Notes: generated by a model not told the origin, from the sequence alone. Counted from the first letter of the stretch, positions 27,352-36,641 are shown. The stretch: 64,000 nucleotides of DNA from Antarctobacter sediminis (GCF_019218285.1 NZ_JAHUZG010000003.1:796314-860313), one strand, 5' to 3'. Program-made: numbers and translations.

Positions 27352-28892
27352 CATTGCATAACCAGACTGCTGACCGCTGGATGGATGACCACGCCGGGGA
27401 TCTCTCGGCGTGGTGTTCGCAGATTTTCGACTTTGCCGAACCAGCCTGGCGCGAGTATCGCTCGGCCGAATGGTACGTGGCGCGGCTTCGGGCCGAGGGG
27501 TTCGAGGTCGAAGAAGGCTCGGGCGGCATGCCGACTGCCTTCTGTGCGCGGTGGTCGCAGGGCGATGGGCCGATGATCGGCATGTATGCCGAATATGACG
27601 CCGTGCCCGCCAACTGTCAGGCGCCCGTGCCCTATGAGGCCCCGCGTGAGGGGTTTGGCCCCTTGGCGGCGGGCCACACGGATCCACATTCGGCGCTGGG
27701 GATGGGGGCCTTGGCCGGGGTGCTGGCGACAAAGGCCGCGATGCAGGCGCATGGTATTCCCGGCGGTTTGCAGATCACAGGCGAGCCTGCGGAAAAGGTC
27801 CGCGGGTCAAAGCCGTTGCATGCGGCGGCGGGATATTACGATGGTCTGGCGGCGATGCTGTCTTGGCATCCGTTCTATATGCTGCCCCTGTGCAATACCG
27901 TCCGCTGGGATACCCATTGCGGTGCGGCCTATTCCTTTGTTTATCGTTTCCGCTGTGATGCGCCGCAGACATGGATGCAGGGGGGCGATGGCGTGCCCCC
28001 GATCCCGCAAAGTCATTCCGACGTGCGGGCACCGGGTGCCAATGACGCGCTGGTCACGATGTACCAGATGGGGCGCAGCCTGCGGGACTCGATGCTGCCC
28101 CATCGCGGCGGCTGGTCCCTGTCCGAGGCGATCCTGTCCACGGGGCAGGCGACGGCAGACAACCTGCCGGCGCGTCAGGCGGACCTGCAATATCTGATGC
28201 GCGTGCCGGACCTTCAGATGGCCGAGCAGATCACCGCGCAGTTGGACCGGCTGGCCCGCCACGTGGCCGAGATCACCGGCTGCACGGTTGAAAAGATCTG
28301 GGTCAGCAAATCGCGCCCTGGGCTGCCCAACCACGCCTTGGCAGAGATCGCTTGGCAGGCGTTGCAGCAGGTGGGCGCGCCGTCTTACGGGGCCGATGCG
28401 CTGGATCTGGCACGGCAGGTGCAATCGGCCTGCGGGTCCGAGCCAACAGAGGATCCACTGATCCCCGAATGTACCCGCCTGATCGCACCGCAAGAGGCCG
28501 AGACCATCCTGCGCCGCGATTTGCCGCCCAGCCAGTTGAACAGCACCTCGGACGACTACACCGACATGTGCTGGCACGCACCGACTGCGCGGATCTATAT
28601 TGGCCGTCCGGCGTTGCGCGGGGGGCCTTATCCGCCTTGGGCGATGAACGCGCTGGGGGGGATTCCGCAACTGATCGACCCGACGGTTCAGGCGGCGGGC
28701 CGCGTGCTGGCGCGGACGGCGCTGCGCTTGCTGACGGATGACGGGGCGCGCCGGGCCACATGGTCGGAATTCGAAACCCGCCGCGCCGCAGGCCCGATCC
28801 CGCCCCTGGCCGATTACGCGCCGCCTGTCGATCTGCCCTGGCCGGAATATGTCACCACGGCCCGCGGTCGAAACTGGCATATTCCTGGTTGA
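27348..28892 (+). CDS. M20-family amidohydrolase, AbgB-like
   Basis: A 514-aa protein related to p-aminobenzoyl-glutamate hydrolase subunit B and other M20 peptidases. Family patterns include FAEPAWREYRSAEWYV at the start, MIGMYAEYDAVP, and LSWHPFYMLPL in the middle. The usual GCGHNLLG metal motif is replaced by AGHTDPHSALGMG. The expected EE pair is GEPAEK, so metal ligation may differ from textbook M20 enzymes. No ATG precedes the conserved N-terminus. I use TTG at 27348, which overlaps the upstream stop as TTGA and follows GAGGA; TTG at 27354 is also possible. Substrate unknown. Confidence 0.8.
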   Translation: MTLHNQTADRWMDDHAGDLSAWCSQIFDFAEPAWREYRSAEWYVARLRAEGFEVEEGSGGMPTAFCARWSQGDGPMIGMYAEYDAVPANCQAPVPYEAPREGFGPLAAGHTDPHSALGMGALAGVLATKAAMQAHGIPGGLQITGEPAEKVRGSKPLHAAAGYYDGLAAMLSWHPFYMLPLCNTVRWDTHCGAAYSFVYRFRCDAPQTWMQGGDGVPPIPQSHSDVRAPGANDALVTMYQMGRSLRDSMLPHRGGWSLSEAILSTGQATADNLPARQADLQYLMRVPDLQMAEQITAQLDRLARHVAEITGCTVEKIWVSKSRPGLPNHALAEIAWQALQQVGAPSYGADALDLARQVQSACGSEPTEDPLIPECTRLIAPQEAETILRRDLPPSQLNSTSDDYTDMCWHAPTARIYIGRPALRGGPYPPWAMNALGGIPQLIDPTVQAAGRVLARTALRLLTDDGARRATWSEFETRRAAGPIPPLADYAPPVDLPWPEYVTTARGRNWHIPG

Positions 28893-28956
28893 GAAACCAT
28901 TATCTAGCGGCGCGAATTCCCCTCTACCCAAATTCTGGAGGCTGACCTATAGTGGC

Positions 28957-28965
28957 TGTGGATAA
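28957..28965 (-). promoter_or_regulatory. Perfect DnaA-box sequence upstream of nrdR
   Basis: TGTGGATAA, the complement of the consensus DnaA box TTATCCACA, lies 60 bases before the nrdR start. A second identical copy lies downstream of ribD. DnaA is known to regulate nucleotide-reductase genes in several bacteria. A single 9-mer is weak evidence. Confidence 0.4.
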
Positions 28966-29024
28966 ATGGGGGCAAACCCCATGACCAGCGGCAGGAATAA
29001 CAGGAATTACGAGGGGATGGGCCC

Positions 29025-29492
29025 ATGCGCTGCCCGTTTTGCGGAAATATCGACACCCAGGTAAAGGACTCCCGTCCGGCGGAAGACCATGTTTCGATCC
29101 GGCGGCGCAGGTTCTGTCCGGCCTGCGGGGGGCGTTTCACCACCTATGAGCGGGTCCAGCTGCGCGATCTTGTCGTGATCAAGACCAATGGCAGGCGCGA
29201 GGATTTCGATCGTGACAAGCTGGAGCGGTCGATCCGCATCGCGCTGCAAAAACGCCCGATCGAACCGGAACGCATCGACCAGATGATCTCGGGGATCGTG
29301 CGGCGTCTGGAAAGCATGGGGGAAACGGATATCCCCTCCAAGATGATCGGCGAGATCGTCATGGAAACGTTGGCGCGGATCGACACGGTTGCCTACGTGC
29401 GCTTTGCCAGCGTTTACAAGAATTTCCAGGCGGCGGATGATTTCGACAAGTTCGTCAGCGAGTTGCGGCCAGAAACTCAGGCTGAAAAGTGA
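29025..29492 (+). CDS. nrdR: Transcriptional repressor NrdR
   Basis: A 155-aa repressor of ribonucleotide reductase genes. The N-terminal zinc ribbon has CPFCG at residues 3-7 and [14 protein letters not shown]. The rest is an ATP-cone domain (residues about 49-139) beginning [16 protein letters not shown], which senses ATP and dATP. Length and layout are standard. Purines (GAGGGGATGG) precede the ATG. It overlaps ribD as GTGA, the common alphaproteobacterial pairing of nrdR with ribD. Confidence 0.96.
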   Translation: MRCPFCGNIDTQVKDSRPAEDHVSIRRRRFCPACGGRFTTYERVQLRDLVVIKTNGRREDFDRDKLERSIRIALQKRPIEPERIDQMISGIVRRLESMGETDIPSKMIGEIVMETLARIDTVAYVRFASVYKNFQAADDFDKFVSELRPETQAEK

Positions 29493-30592
29493 CATCCGAA
29501 GATCGGCGCCACATGGCCCACGCGATGGCGTTGGGCCGGCGCGGCATGGGGCAGACGTGGCCAAACCCGGCGGTTGGCTGCGTGATCGTCCGGGATGGAC
29601 GCATCGTCGGACGTGGTTGGACACAGCCGGGCGGCAGGCCGCATGCGGAACGGGTGGCGCTGGACATGGCCGGAGAGGCCGCGCGCGGTGCAACCGCCTA
29701 TGTAACGCTGGAACCCTGCGCCCATCATGGCCAGACGCCGCCCTGTTGTATGGCGCTGGTTGAGGCCGGCATCGCGCGGGTGGTGGCACCGATTGCCGAC
29801 AGTGACCCAAGGGTGGACGGTCAGGGCTTTGAATACCTCCGCAAACACGGGGTGGTCGTGACGACAGGCGTCGGTGCGGATCAGGCCCTGATGGATCACG
29901 CGGGCTTTTTCTTGCGTCTGTCGCAGGGGCGTCCCTGGGTCACGCTGAAGCTGGCAATGACAGTGGACGGGCGCATCGCGACGGCCACCGGCGAAAGCCA
30001 GTGGATCACCGGTCCCACGGCACGGCGCGCGGTGCATGCATTACGGGCCAGCCATGATGCGGTCATGGTCGGGGCTGGCACAGCCCGGGCCGATGATCCG
30101 CAACTGACCGTGCGCGGCTTTGGTGCGCGGAGGCAACCTGTTCGCGTGATCGTATCACGACTGATCGACGTGCCCTTGATGAGCCAGTTGGCGCAAAGCG
30201 CCCGCGAGGTGCCGCTGTGGCTGTGCCACGGTCCCGAGGCGCGCTCGGAACTGCGCTCGGCATGGGAAGGGATCGGCGCGCGGCTCTTGCCCTGCCAGAT
30301 CGCGGGCGGGCGGATAGATCCGCTGGCGATGCTGCAAACCCTGGGTGCCGAAGGACTGACGCGCGTCTTTTGCGAAGGCGGCGGGCAGTTGGCGGGCTCT
30401 TTGCTGCTGCATGACCTTGTCGATGAGCTGCATGTCTTTACCGCAGGGATGGCGCTGGGGGCCGAAGGCCATCCCGGTATCGGCGCGTTGGGTGTCGCCC
30501 ATCTGGATGAAGCCCCCCGTTTCGAGCTTGTGGATGTCACGCGGGAGGGTGGCGATATCCGCCATATCTGGCGTCGCAAGGGAAATGGTTAA
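29489..30592 (+). CDS. ribD: Bifunctional riboflavin deaminase/reductase RibD
   Basis: A 367-aa enzyme carrying out the second and third steps of riboflavin synthesis. The N-terminal deaminase zinc site is HAERV with [11 protein letters not shown], about residues 51-91. The C-terminal reductase domain starts near [20 protein letters not shown] and ends with [13 protein letters not shown]. The start is the GTG at 29489, which overlaps the nrdR stop. In many relatives ribE, ribBA and ribH follow directly. Here an opposite-strand capsule block separates ribD from ribE, and ribBA and ribH are not in the window. Confidence 0.95.
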   Translation: MTSEDRRHMAHAMALGRRGMGQTWPNPAVGCVIVRDGRIVGRGWTQPGGRPHAERVALDMAGEAARGATAYVTLEPCAHHGQTPPCCMALVEAGIARVVAPIADSDPRVDGQGFEYLRKHGVVVTTGVGADQALMDHAGFFLRLSQGRPWVTLKLAMTVDGRIATATGESQWITGPTARRAVHALRASHDAVMVGAGTARADDPQLTVRGFGARRQPVRVIVSRLIDVPLMSQLAQSAREVPLWLCHGPEARSELRSAWEGIGARLLPCQIAGGRIDPLAMLQTLGAEGLTRVFCEGGGQLAGSLLLHDLVDELHVFTAGMALGAEGHPGIGALGVAHLDEAPRFELVDVTREGGDIRHIWRRKGNG

Positions 30593-30660
30593 TAGGCGCG
30601 TTAACAAAAGGTTAACGGCACCCTAGGGTTGTTTACGATGCGTAAGCTGTCTGTGGATAA
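30589..30660. promoter_or_regulatory. CtrA-like box and DnaA-box between convergent ribD and kpsC
   Basis: TTAA at 30601-30604 and TTAA at 30612-30615 are exactly seven bases apart, matching the CtrA consensus TTAA-N7-TTAA. A third TTAA overlaps the ribD stop codon. TGTGGATAA, a perfect DnaA-box sequence, is at 30652-30660. AT-rich sequence continues to about 30712. The segment lies between two gene ends, so it does not sit upstream of a start codon. Confidence 0.4.
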
Positions 30661-30713
30661 GTCTGAAAATAACTTTTTTTCAGGGCAATAAGTAAAGTTT
30701 GTGTAACAAAACC

Positions 30714-32744
30714 TTAACGACGCCACAGATCTGCATGGCTGGCCAGCGCACCCTGTAGCTTGGACAGCAGGCGATTGGCGGCTCCGGGCCTTGGAATGCG
30801 GCCCGTTTTCAGGCGTTTGACGGTGGTTTCTACCGGGCAGGGTGAACCTGTGACCGGATCGAAATACCGGGGGTAATCGATCAGGGTGGCGTGGACCAGT
30901 GCCTCGAGCGTCGGGCGAGGCCCGTGAAGACGGCGCGCCGGAACCGGGCCCAGGTCCCGGGTCAGGCCCCAACCGGCGTAGAACGGTGCGCCGAGTGTGA
31001 CCACGCGGCAGCCACGCAGCAACGCCTCGAACCCGGTGAGCGATGTCATCGTCCAGACTGCATCGACCTCGCGCAGTACGGCCCCGATGTCGCAACGGTC
31101 CAGCACCATATCCGCCCAGCGTTCGGGAGATGCGACCGCCCCCCGGCGCAGACCGGCTTCGACATCGGGGTGGGGTTTCCACAGGATGACAGCGTCCGGG
31201 TTTTCCGTCCGCGCGCGCTCCAGCAGGGCGGCGTTGTTCTGTAGGCCGGGACTGCCTTTCAGCACCGATGCATCGTCTTCGACCTGTCCTGGCACAAGGA
31301 TGCGGTAGCCGGGCGGCAGAGCAGGCAGGTCTCCGGATAGATTGTATTTGGACAAGCCTTCGCTCACCAGTGCATCAATAAGCCTGTGGGTACGTCGGAT
31401 TTGGTCGGGTCGCATAGTGGCGGCGCGGCGCCGCACCCAGCTTTCCAGCGCCGATGGGCGTGTGGGATCGTAGTAAATCCCTTCGGAATCCAGCACCAGG
31501 GACAGCGGCGGCACCAATTCTGCGCCCAGTCCCCGCGATCTTAGAAAGCCATCCTCGACACGAACGGTTTTTCCCGCTGCCTTTCCGGCCCAACACATGT
31601 GCGGTCGCCCGTCGCGCTTGGCGATATCCCCAGCTTTTTCCACATCATCTTCGAAGGTCAGCGGCCCCTCTTGCCCGAAGAATTTCTTCAGAGGCGCTCT
31701 TTTCCACAGGCGCATGCCGGAGGCGACCCAGCCAAGGCGATCCTCACGCCATGCGCGGGCGCGGGCCTCCAGCGTGCCGAGCACATCTTCGATTTCGCAC
31801 AGTCGGTCGTCGTGGGGATCGTACCAATGCGGGAACAGGATCAGGGCTGCCGCGCAAAGCTGTGCCCGCGTCAGTTGCCTGCGGCGGCGGGGGATTGGAT
31901 CTTCGTCCTGAGTCAGGCCCCAGCCCGCGTAAAAGGGCGCGCCAAAGACGCGGGGACGATGGCCGGCGAGGATCGCCTCGAACCCCATCTGCGACGAAAC
32001 AGTATAGACCGCAGTCGCGCCTTCGAGCAGCGACCAAGGCGATGCCGGGCCATCATAGAGCGTCACCTCGCCGCCGGTATCCTCGGTCCGGTAGTGCCCG
32101 GGCCGAAAGCCCGCTCCGGTTTCGGGGTGGGTCTTGAGGATGATGCGCGCACCGGGGTTTTCTTCGCGCGCGACAAAGAGCATCTCTAGAAACCGCGCGC
32201 GGTCCGCCCGGCTTGCCGTTACCGAGGCATCGCCGCTGGTCTGGTCGACCACCAGAACATAGCCGGGGGCGGGCAAATCGACGTCCAGACGGGTAGCGGA
32301 ATACTTGCTCAGATGCGCCTCGGCCATGCGGGCCATGACACCGCGTGCCCGGTCCAGCAAGGCGGTGTCATCCAGCGGATGTGTGTTCAGCAACGTTTCA
32401 AGGTCTGAGGGCGCGCGCCCGTCAAAATGTACGCCGCTGTGGTCGACCAACAGACCAAGAGGCGGTTCTCCGGCGCGTCCGGGGTGAAGCGAGCGTAGAA
32501 AGGCATCTTCGATCCGGACCAGCGTGGCGCCGCTGCGTGCGGCCATGGCCTCGCCCCTGTGGGCGTAAGGCGACTGTCCCCAGACGCCGACAAGGTCGCC
32601 CGCACCGGGCGTTCCGGTCGTTACACGATAGCCGGCCAAACCGAGGATCCGCCGCAAGCGGCTTTGCCACAGGAAGCCGCCGTTGTAGACGAAAAGACGC
32701 CGGGGAAAGGTGTCCCCGGCGCCGGTCATGTCGTCAAAGCGCAT
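30714..32744 (-). CDS. kpsC: Capsule beta-Kdo transferase KpsC
   Basis: A 676-aa cytoplasmic glycosyltransferase that builds the beta-Kdo linker on the lipid anchor of group 2-type capsules. The protein has two similar modules. The first contains RIEDAFLRSLHPGR and GAPFYAGWGLTQDEDP; the second contains RVEDGFLRSRGLG and GAPFYAGWGLTRDLGP. This internal duplication is the hallmark of KpsC, whose modules add alternating beta-2,4 and beta-2,7 Kdo. It is the last of three capsule genes on this strand and ends 121 bases from ribD, which runs towards it. Confidence 0.92.
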   Translation of the reverse strand: MRFDDMTGAGDTFPRRLFVYNGGFLWQSRLRRILGLAGYRVTTGTPGAGDLVGVWGQSPYAHRGEAMAARSGATLVRIEDAFLRSLHPGRAGEPPLGLLVDHSGVHFDGRAPSDLETLLNTHPLDDTALLDRARGVMARMAEAHLSKYSATRLDVDLPAPGYVLVVDQTSGDASVTASRADRARFLEMLFVAREENPGARIILKTHPETGAGFRPGHYRTEDTGGEVTLYDGPASPWSLLEGATAVYTVSSQMGFEAILAGHRPRVFGAPFYAGWGLTQDEDPIPRRRRQLTRAQLCAAALILFPHWYDPHDDRLCEIEDVLGTLEARARAWREDRLGWVASGMRLWKRAPLKKFFGQEGPLTFEDDVEKAGDIAKRDGRPHMCWAGKAAGKTVRVEDGFLRSRGLGAELVPPLSLVLDSEGIYYDPTRPSALESWVRRRAATMRPDQIRRTHRLIDALVSEGLSKYNLSGDLPALPPGYRILVPGQVEDDASVLKGSPGLQNNAALLERARTENPDAVILWKPHPDVEAGLRRGAVASPERWADMVLDRCDIGAVLREVDAVWTMTSLTGFEALLRGCRVVTLGAPFYAGWGLTRDLGPVPARRLHGPRPTLEALVHATLIDYPRYFDPVTGSPCPVETTVKRLKTGRIPRPGAANRLLSKLQGALASHADLWRR

Positions 32745-32756
32745 CGCCCAACCCGG

Positions 32757-33908
32757 TCAGCCACCCGATCCGGTGATCGTATCGGCGGCGGTGGTCAGCG
32801 TCGTGACTGCGCCAAGCGTGCCGGTGAAGGCGGCGATCACCTTGTTCCACTGGGCGAAGGGCGCCTCGGTCACATAGACCGTGTCCTGATCGCGGATCAC
32901 GAAGTCCCGCGCCATGAACAGGCCGTTCGGCTTGGTCAGGTCCAGTACGTAGATCATACGCTGGGCGCCGATCAGATCGTCGCGGCCCAGCACCTGATTG
33001 GCAACCTCAGCCGGTTCGTTGCGCATCACAAATACGCCGGTCGGATCGGCGGAGGTGGGCGTCAGGCCACCGACCTGTGCAATCGCCTCAACGGCCGAGA
33101 TGACCTGGCTTTCGAAGGGCACGCGTGCCTGTGCACCTGTGGCACCCAAAGCGGTGAAGGTCCGGGTGTCTTCTTCGACAAGGATCCGGTCGCCGCCGCG
33201 CAGGGCAATGTCGAATTTCGGGTTCTCGTAAAGGTCCTGGAACCAGATCTTGCCCTTCTGGTCACCGCGCAGAACGGTGATCTGGGCGATTTCCGGTGCG
33301 ATCGACACACCACCGGCACGGGCCAGCATGGCAGACAGCGTGCGTGTGGGCCGTTCGATGGCATAGACGCCCTGACCGCCGACGGCCCCGACAAGGCTGA
33401 CGGTCGATCCGTCGCCGGCGACGCGGCGTACCTCGACCTGCGGGTCGGGGGTCTGGTCTTCCAGCCGGTCGGTGATGATCTGGCGGATACGCTCTGGCGT
33501 GTTGCCTGCCGCGCGGATGCGGCCTGCGTAGGGCACAAAGATAAAGCCCGCGCCGTCCACCTGCACCTCTTCGAGGATGGTGGCATTGGCGGTCTCAGCG
33601 GCCAGCAGGCCATCGTCCACGTTTTCCCAGATCGTCAGGCCCAGCGTATCGCCGGGCCGGATCGTGTCCGAGCCAAGGACGCCTGCGTTCTTGAATGCCT
33701 CGGAGAAGCCCAGGGCCGGGACAACAGCGGTGGCCCGGGTCACGCGGTCATTGACGGAAACGACAAAGGCATCGCCCTGTCGCTGGACAGAGCCGGCAAA
33801 GATCTCACGCTTGTTGGGACCAACGCGGGGCAGGCCGCAGGACGCCACAAGCGATACCGCGACCAGGAGCGCGACTCCACGCGCCCACCGGAAAGGGGGT
33901 TGTTTCAC
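32757..33908 (-). CDS. kpsD: Capsule polysaccharide export lipoprotein (KpsD/Wza type)
   Basis: A 383-aa outer-membrane export protein. The signal peptide ends in a lipobox (SLVASCG, lipidated Cys near residue 24). The polysaccharide-export domain begins near IRPGDTLGLTIWEN. SLBB-like repeats follow, around VSLVGAVGGQGVYAIE and RTFTALGATGAQARVPFE. By homology it forms the outer-membrane channel for capsule. The gene ends 12 bases before the kpsC start. I cannot decide between a KpsD and a Wza name by sequence alone, so the symbol rests mainly on the KpsC/KpsS company it keeps. Confidence 0.82.
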   Translation of the reverse strand: MKQPPFRWARGVALLVAVSLVASCGLPRVGPNKREIFAGSVQRQGDAFVVSVNDRVTRATAVVPALGFSEAFKNAGVLGSDTIRPGDTLGLTIWENVDDGLLAAETANATILEEVQVDGAGFIFVPYAGRIRAAGNTPERIRQIITDRLEDQTPDPQVEVRRVAGDGSTVSLVGAVGGQGVYAIERPTRTLSAMLARAGGVSIAPEIAQITVLRGDQKGKIWFQDLYENPKFDIALRGGDRILVEEDTRTFTALGATGAQARVPFESQVISAVEAIAQVGGLTPTSADPTGVFVMRNEPAEVANQVLGRDDLIGAQRMIYVLDLTKPNGLFMARDFVIRDQDTVYVTEAPFAQWNKVIAAFTGTLGAVTTLTTAADTITGSGG

Positions 33909-34003
33909 TGCTCGGTCTCCTCGACCTGTATTATTCTGCCTCAGGTTTTTTCGGTAACGTACCGGAGTGCGGCAAAAAAAGCCAGTCCGGCGTTCCGGGG
34001 CGC

Positions 34004-35296
34004 TCAGTGCACCACGCGCAACTGTTGCCGAGGGGCCGCGGTCCCGCGAGAAAGTGCATCATAGGGGTCGTCGGGCGATAACATCATGTCGACCACCTGC
34101 CGCAGCAATTGCCGCCGCCCACGAGCCGAATAGAACCCGCCGGGAAGCTGCGAGGTTTCCAGCAGATAGCGGCGATAGTCCTTGTAGGCCTTGTTGTCGG
34201 GCCGCGACGGCTGGGCAAAGAACTCAGGCAGCGGCTGGGTCGAGACGAACTCGGGCTTGGCATAGACCGCGTCGCCAAAGACCTTGAGCGGGATTCCGCG
34301 CCAGAGCACTTGTTGCGCGGCAGTGGAGTTCACCGTTACCGCCGAACGGGCATCGTTGAGCAGTTGCGCCAGCTTGCCTCCGCGCACGTAATGCACCCGA
34401 TCAGAAACGCCGTGTTCGCGCGCGGATTGCGCGACGGCGCGGCGCACGCGGGCGCGATCATCCTCCAGCGGGTGGGCTTTGAAGACGAGGTGATGATGCC
34501 CCGGCGCCCCTTCGGCAAAGCCTTCGATCACGAGATCGACGAAATCGGGCATGGTGTCGAAGGGCGAATGTTTCTGAAAGCTCGAGTCATGTTCAAGCTG
34601 CATCAGCGCCAGATGATAAGGAAAGCCGCCCATCCGGATGCGGGTGGTGGCAATCACACGGTCCGCCCATGTGGCGGGCATCAACAGCAAGCGGCGCAGG
34701 TACAGCAGGAATTCCTGAAAAACGCTCAGCGACCGATGCGGTTGAAAGTTGCGATAGTCACCGTTCCGAAACATCACGAACCAATGGTAGAGCGCGCCGT
34801 AAAAGATATGCTGCCGCATGTCGCCCCAATGGGCCGGGGGCAGGGGAGCCTCCATGTCGGACAGTTCCAGCGCGCGGCGCATGTCCTCGACGGTCATCCG
34901 CATCAGGCGCGAATGACCGTTCGATCCGCCGCGTTCGTAGGTCACCCAGTAGGGCCGCATATAGCCTTCTTCGAAAACATGTACGGTCAGGCCGCGGTTG
35001 CGGGCCTCTTCGACGGCTTGGGCATGGATGGCGCGCACATCCCCGTAAAGCACGATATCGGTGACCTGCCGGTCCCGGATCAGGTCGCAGAACCAGCCGC
35101 GCCAATCTTCTGGCGTGCCGCGATAAGGGATATAGCTGCGGGGATGGAACCAGAAGGCACGGTCGCCCGCGTTGAAACCGACGCGCCAGACCTCGGCCCC
35201 GGTCTTGCGCAGCATCTTGCCCAGCCGGTGAAAGAACGGCCCATGCGGTCCCTGAAGGAACAGAAAGACTCGTTTCTCGCCAGTTGCCTTGACCAT
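34004..35296 (-). CDS. kpsS: Capsule Kdo transferase KpsS
   Basis: A 430-aa cytoplasmic protein that adds the first beta-Kdo to lysophosphatidylglycerol in group 2-type capsule synthesis. Family patterns include VFLFLQGPHGPFFHRLG at the N-terminus, HVFEEGYMRPYWVTYERGG near residue 105, and LVFKAHPLEDDRA in the C-terminal half. First gene of the capsule block and divergent from ribE. No transporter genes (kpsM, kpsT, kpsE) are present in the window, so they must lie elsewhere. Confidence 0.9.
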   Translation of the reverse strand: MVKATGEKRVFLFLQGPHGPFFHRLGKMLRKTGAEVWRVGFNAGDRAFWFHPRSYIPYRGTPEDWRGWFCDLIRDRQVTDIVLYGDVRAIHAQAVEEARNRGLTVHVFEEGYMRPYWVTYERGGSNGHSRLMRMTVEDMRRALELSDMEAPLPPAHWGDMRQHIFYGALYHWFVMFRNGDYRNFQPHRSLSVFQEFLLYLRRLLLMPATWADRVIATTRIRMGGFPYHLALMQLEHDSSFQKHSPFDTMPDFVDLVIEGFAEGAPGHHHLVFKAHPLEDDRARVRRAVAQSAREHGVSDRVHYVRGGKLAQLLNDARSAVTVNSTAAQQVLWRGIPLKVFGDAVYAKPEFVSTQPLPEFFAQPSRPDNKAYKDYRRYLLETSQLPGGFYSARGRRQLLRQVVDMMLSPDDPYDALSRGTAAPRQQLRVVH

Positions 35297-35385
35297 GGTG
35301 CCGCTTTATGTCCGATTGCCGAAAAGAAAGTTACCGCGCGAGTTCGGCGAAATTAAGGCTCGTGCCGCCGCGAGAGGATCAGGGC

Positions 35386-35973
35386 ATGTTCACAGGTATT
35401 GTCACCGATTTGGGCACCGTTCGCACGCTGGAACATCGCGGCGACCTGCGCGCGCGGATTGCGACCGGCTATGACACCGATGGGATCGACATGGGCGCGT
35501 CGATCGCCTGCAACGGGGTTTGCCTGACGGTTGTCGGGCTGGGAGAGGATTGGTTCGATGTCGATATCTCTGCCGAAACCGTTTCCAAGACGAATGTTGG
35601 CGACTGGGCCGAAGGCAGCCGCCTGAACCTTGAGCGCGCGTTGAAGGTGGGTGACGAACTGGGCGGGCATATCGTGTCGGGTCACGTGGATGGCGTGGCC
35701 GAGGTGGTGGCGGTGCGCGATGAGGGCGACAGCACCCGCGTTACCTTTCGGGCGCCAGAGGCTCTGGCCAAATTCATCGCGCCCAAAGGTTCGGTGGCGC
35801 TGAACGGAACCTCCCTGACTGTGAACGAAGTCGAAGGCCGCGATTTCGGTGTGAACTTTATCCCGCACACCAAGGAAGTGACCACTTGGGGCGGTGTCGC
35901 GGTCGGCGACAGGATCAATCTCGAAATCGACACGCTGGCCCGCTATGTCGCGCGGTTACAGGAATGGGGCTGA
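35386..35973 (+). CDS. ribE: Riboflavin synthase, alpha subunit type
   Basis: A 195-aa enzyme that dismutates two molecules of 6,7-dimethyl-8-ribityllumazine to riboflavin. It begins with the family start MFTGIVTDLGTV. It consists of two lumazine-binding repeats: the first has SIACNGVCLTV, the second has SVALNGTSLTVNEVEG, and GHIVSGHVDGVA marks their junction. The ATG at 35386 follows GAGAGGATCAGGG. I found no FMN riboswitch-like sequence in the 89 bases upstream. It is separated from ribD by the opposite-strand capsule genes. Confidence 0.95.
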   Translation: MFTGIVTDLGTVRTLEHRGDLRARIATGYDTDGIDMGASIACNGVCLTVVGLGEDWFDVDISAETVSKTNVGDWAEGSRLNLERALKVGDELGGHIVSGHVDGVAEVVAVRDEGDSTRVTFRAPEALAKFIAPKGSVALNGTSLTVNEVEGRDFGVNFIPHTKEVTTWGGVAVGDRINLEIDTLARYVARLQEWG

Positions 35974-35985
35974 TCCGCGGGCCGA

Positions 35986-36519
35986 TCAGGCCCCGTGGAT
36001 CTCTTTGACGAAAAAGTGCATGTGCGGCCGCAACATGGGCTGATCCAGCCATGTGGTCGTTTCGACAGGGCCCGGCACTTCGTCGAACCCCAGCTTGGGG
36101 TAGAGACCGCGCATCTCGACATTTGGTGTCAGCGTATCCACGACCAGCCGTCGCAACCCCATGCGACGGGCCGCATCGACGCGGGCCTCGACCAGCCGGC
36201 GTCCGGCCCCGGTGCCCCGTGCGGCACTGGTTACGTATAGGCGTTTCAACTCGCCTGTCTCTGCATCGAGGCATTTCAGCATGCCGCAGCCGACAAGCTC
36301 TCCGCCATCGGTGTGTGCCAGCGCAAGGCAGCCTTTGGGCGGCAGGTAGTCATCCGCGTTCTGCCAGAATTCGCGCAGGGCGCTTTCCGGGGCCGACCTG
36401 TCGATTTCCAGTCCCATGTTGCGCATACGTTTGACGATCAGGTCGTAGTACTCCGCCAACAAAGCGTTGAGTTCGGCCTTGGGCGGCAGGCGGTCGCACA
36501 GTGTGATCTCGATGTTCAT
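35986..36519 (-). CDS. GNAT-family N-acetyltransferase
   Basis: A protein of about 177 aa with a GNAT fold. The acetyl-CoA-binding motif is RLYVTSAARGTGAGRRLVE, an RGxGxG-type loop. The following LVVDTLTPNVEMRGLYPKLGF is the usual motif B. I chose the ATG at 36519 (MNIEITLC), where the fold begins. In-frame ATGs at 36546 and 36558 are possible. The substrate cannot be inferred. It sits between ribE and the sulfur locus, converging on ribE. The first operator of the sulfur locus lies about 100 bases upstream of its start. Confidence 0.85.
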   Translation of the reverse strand: MNIEITLCDRLPPKAELNALLAEYYDLIVKRMRNMGLEIDRSAPESALREFWQNADDYLPPKGCLALAHTDGGELVGCGMLKCLDAETGELKRLYVTSAARGTGAGRRLVEARVDAARRMGLRRLVVDTLTPNVEMRGLYPKLGFDEVPGPVETTTWLDQPMLRPHMHFFVKEIHGA

Positions 36520-36621
36520 GGAGGTTCCGCGCCTTTCAGACATGGATCGTCCCATCAAAAGACGCTGCCAAAATCCGCGCTGTCAACTCTGGCGCGGTCG
36601 CTTTGCGGCCCTTGGCCATAC

Positions 36622-36641
36622 GCATTCCGCGTTCGGAATGC
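36622..36641. promoter_or_regulatory. Perfect ATTC-N8-GAAT palindrome upstream of the accessory cytochrome c
   Basis: GCATTCCG and CGGAATGC form an eight-base inverted repeat around CGTT. Within it ATTC and GAAT are spaced by exactly eight bases, the arrangement reported for ArsR-family persulfide sensors of the SqrR type. It lies about 120 bases before the cytochrome gene and also upstream of the divergent GNAT gene. Confidence 0.65.

Noticed and set aside
28893..29024. An NrdR box upstream of nrdR.
   Set aside because: The CTATAGTG string matches only part of the usual NrdR box and no second box is present.
33971..33996. A terminator after kpsS, from GCC/GGC arms next to seven T on the minus strand.
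   Set aside because: The stem is only three or four pairs, too weak to list as a feature.
35297..35385. An FMN riboswitch before ribE.
   Set aside because: The gap is only 89 bases and none of the conserved RFN-element blocks could be found.
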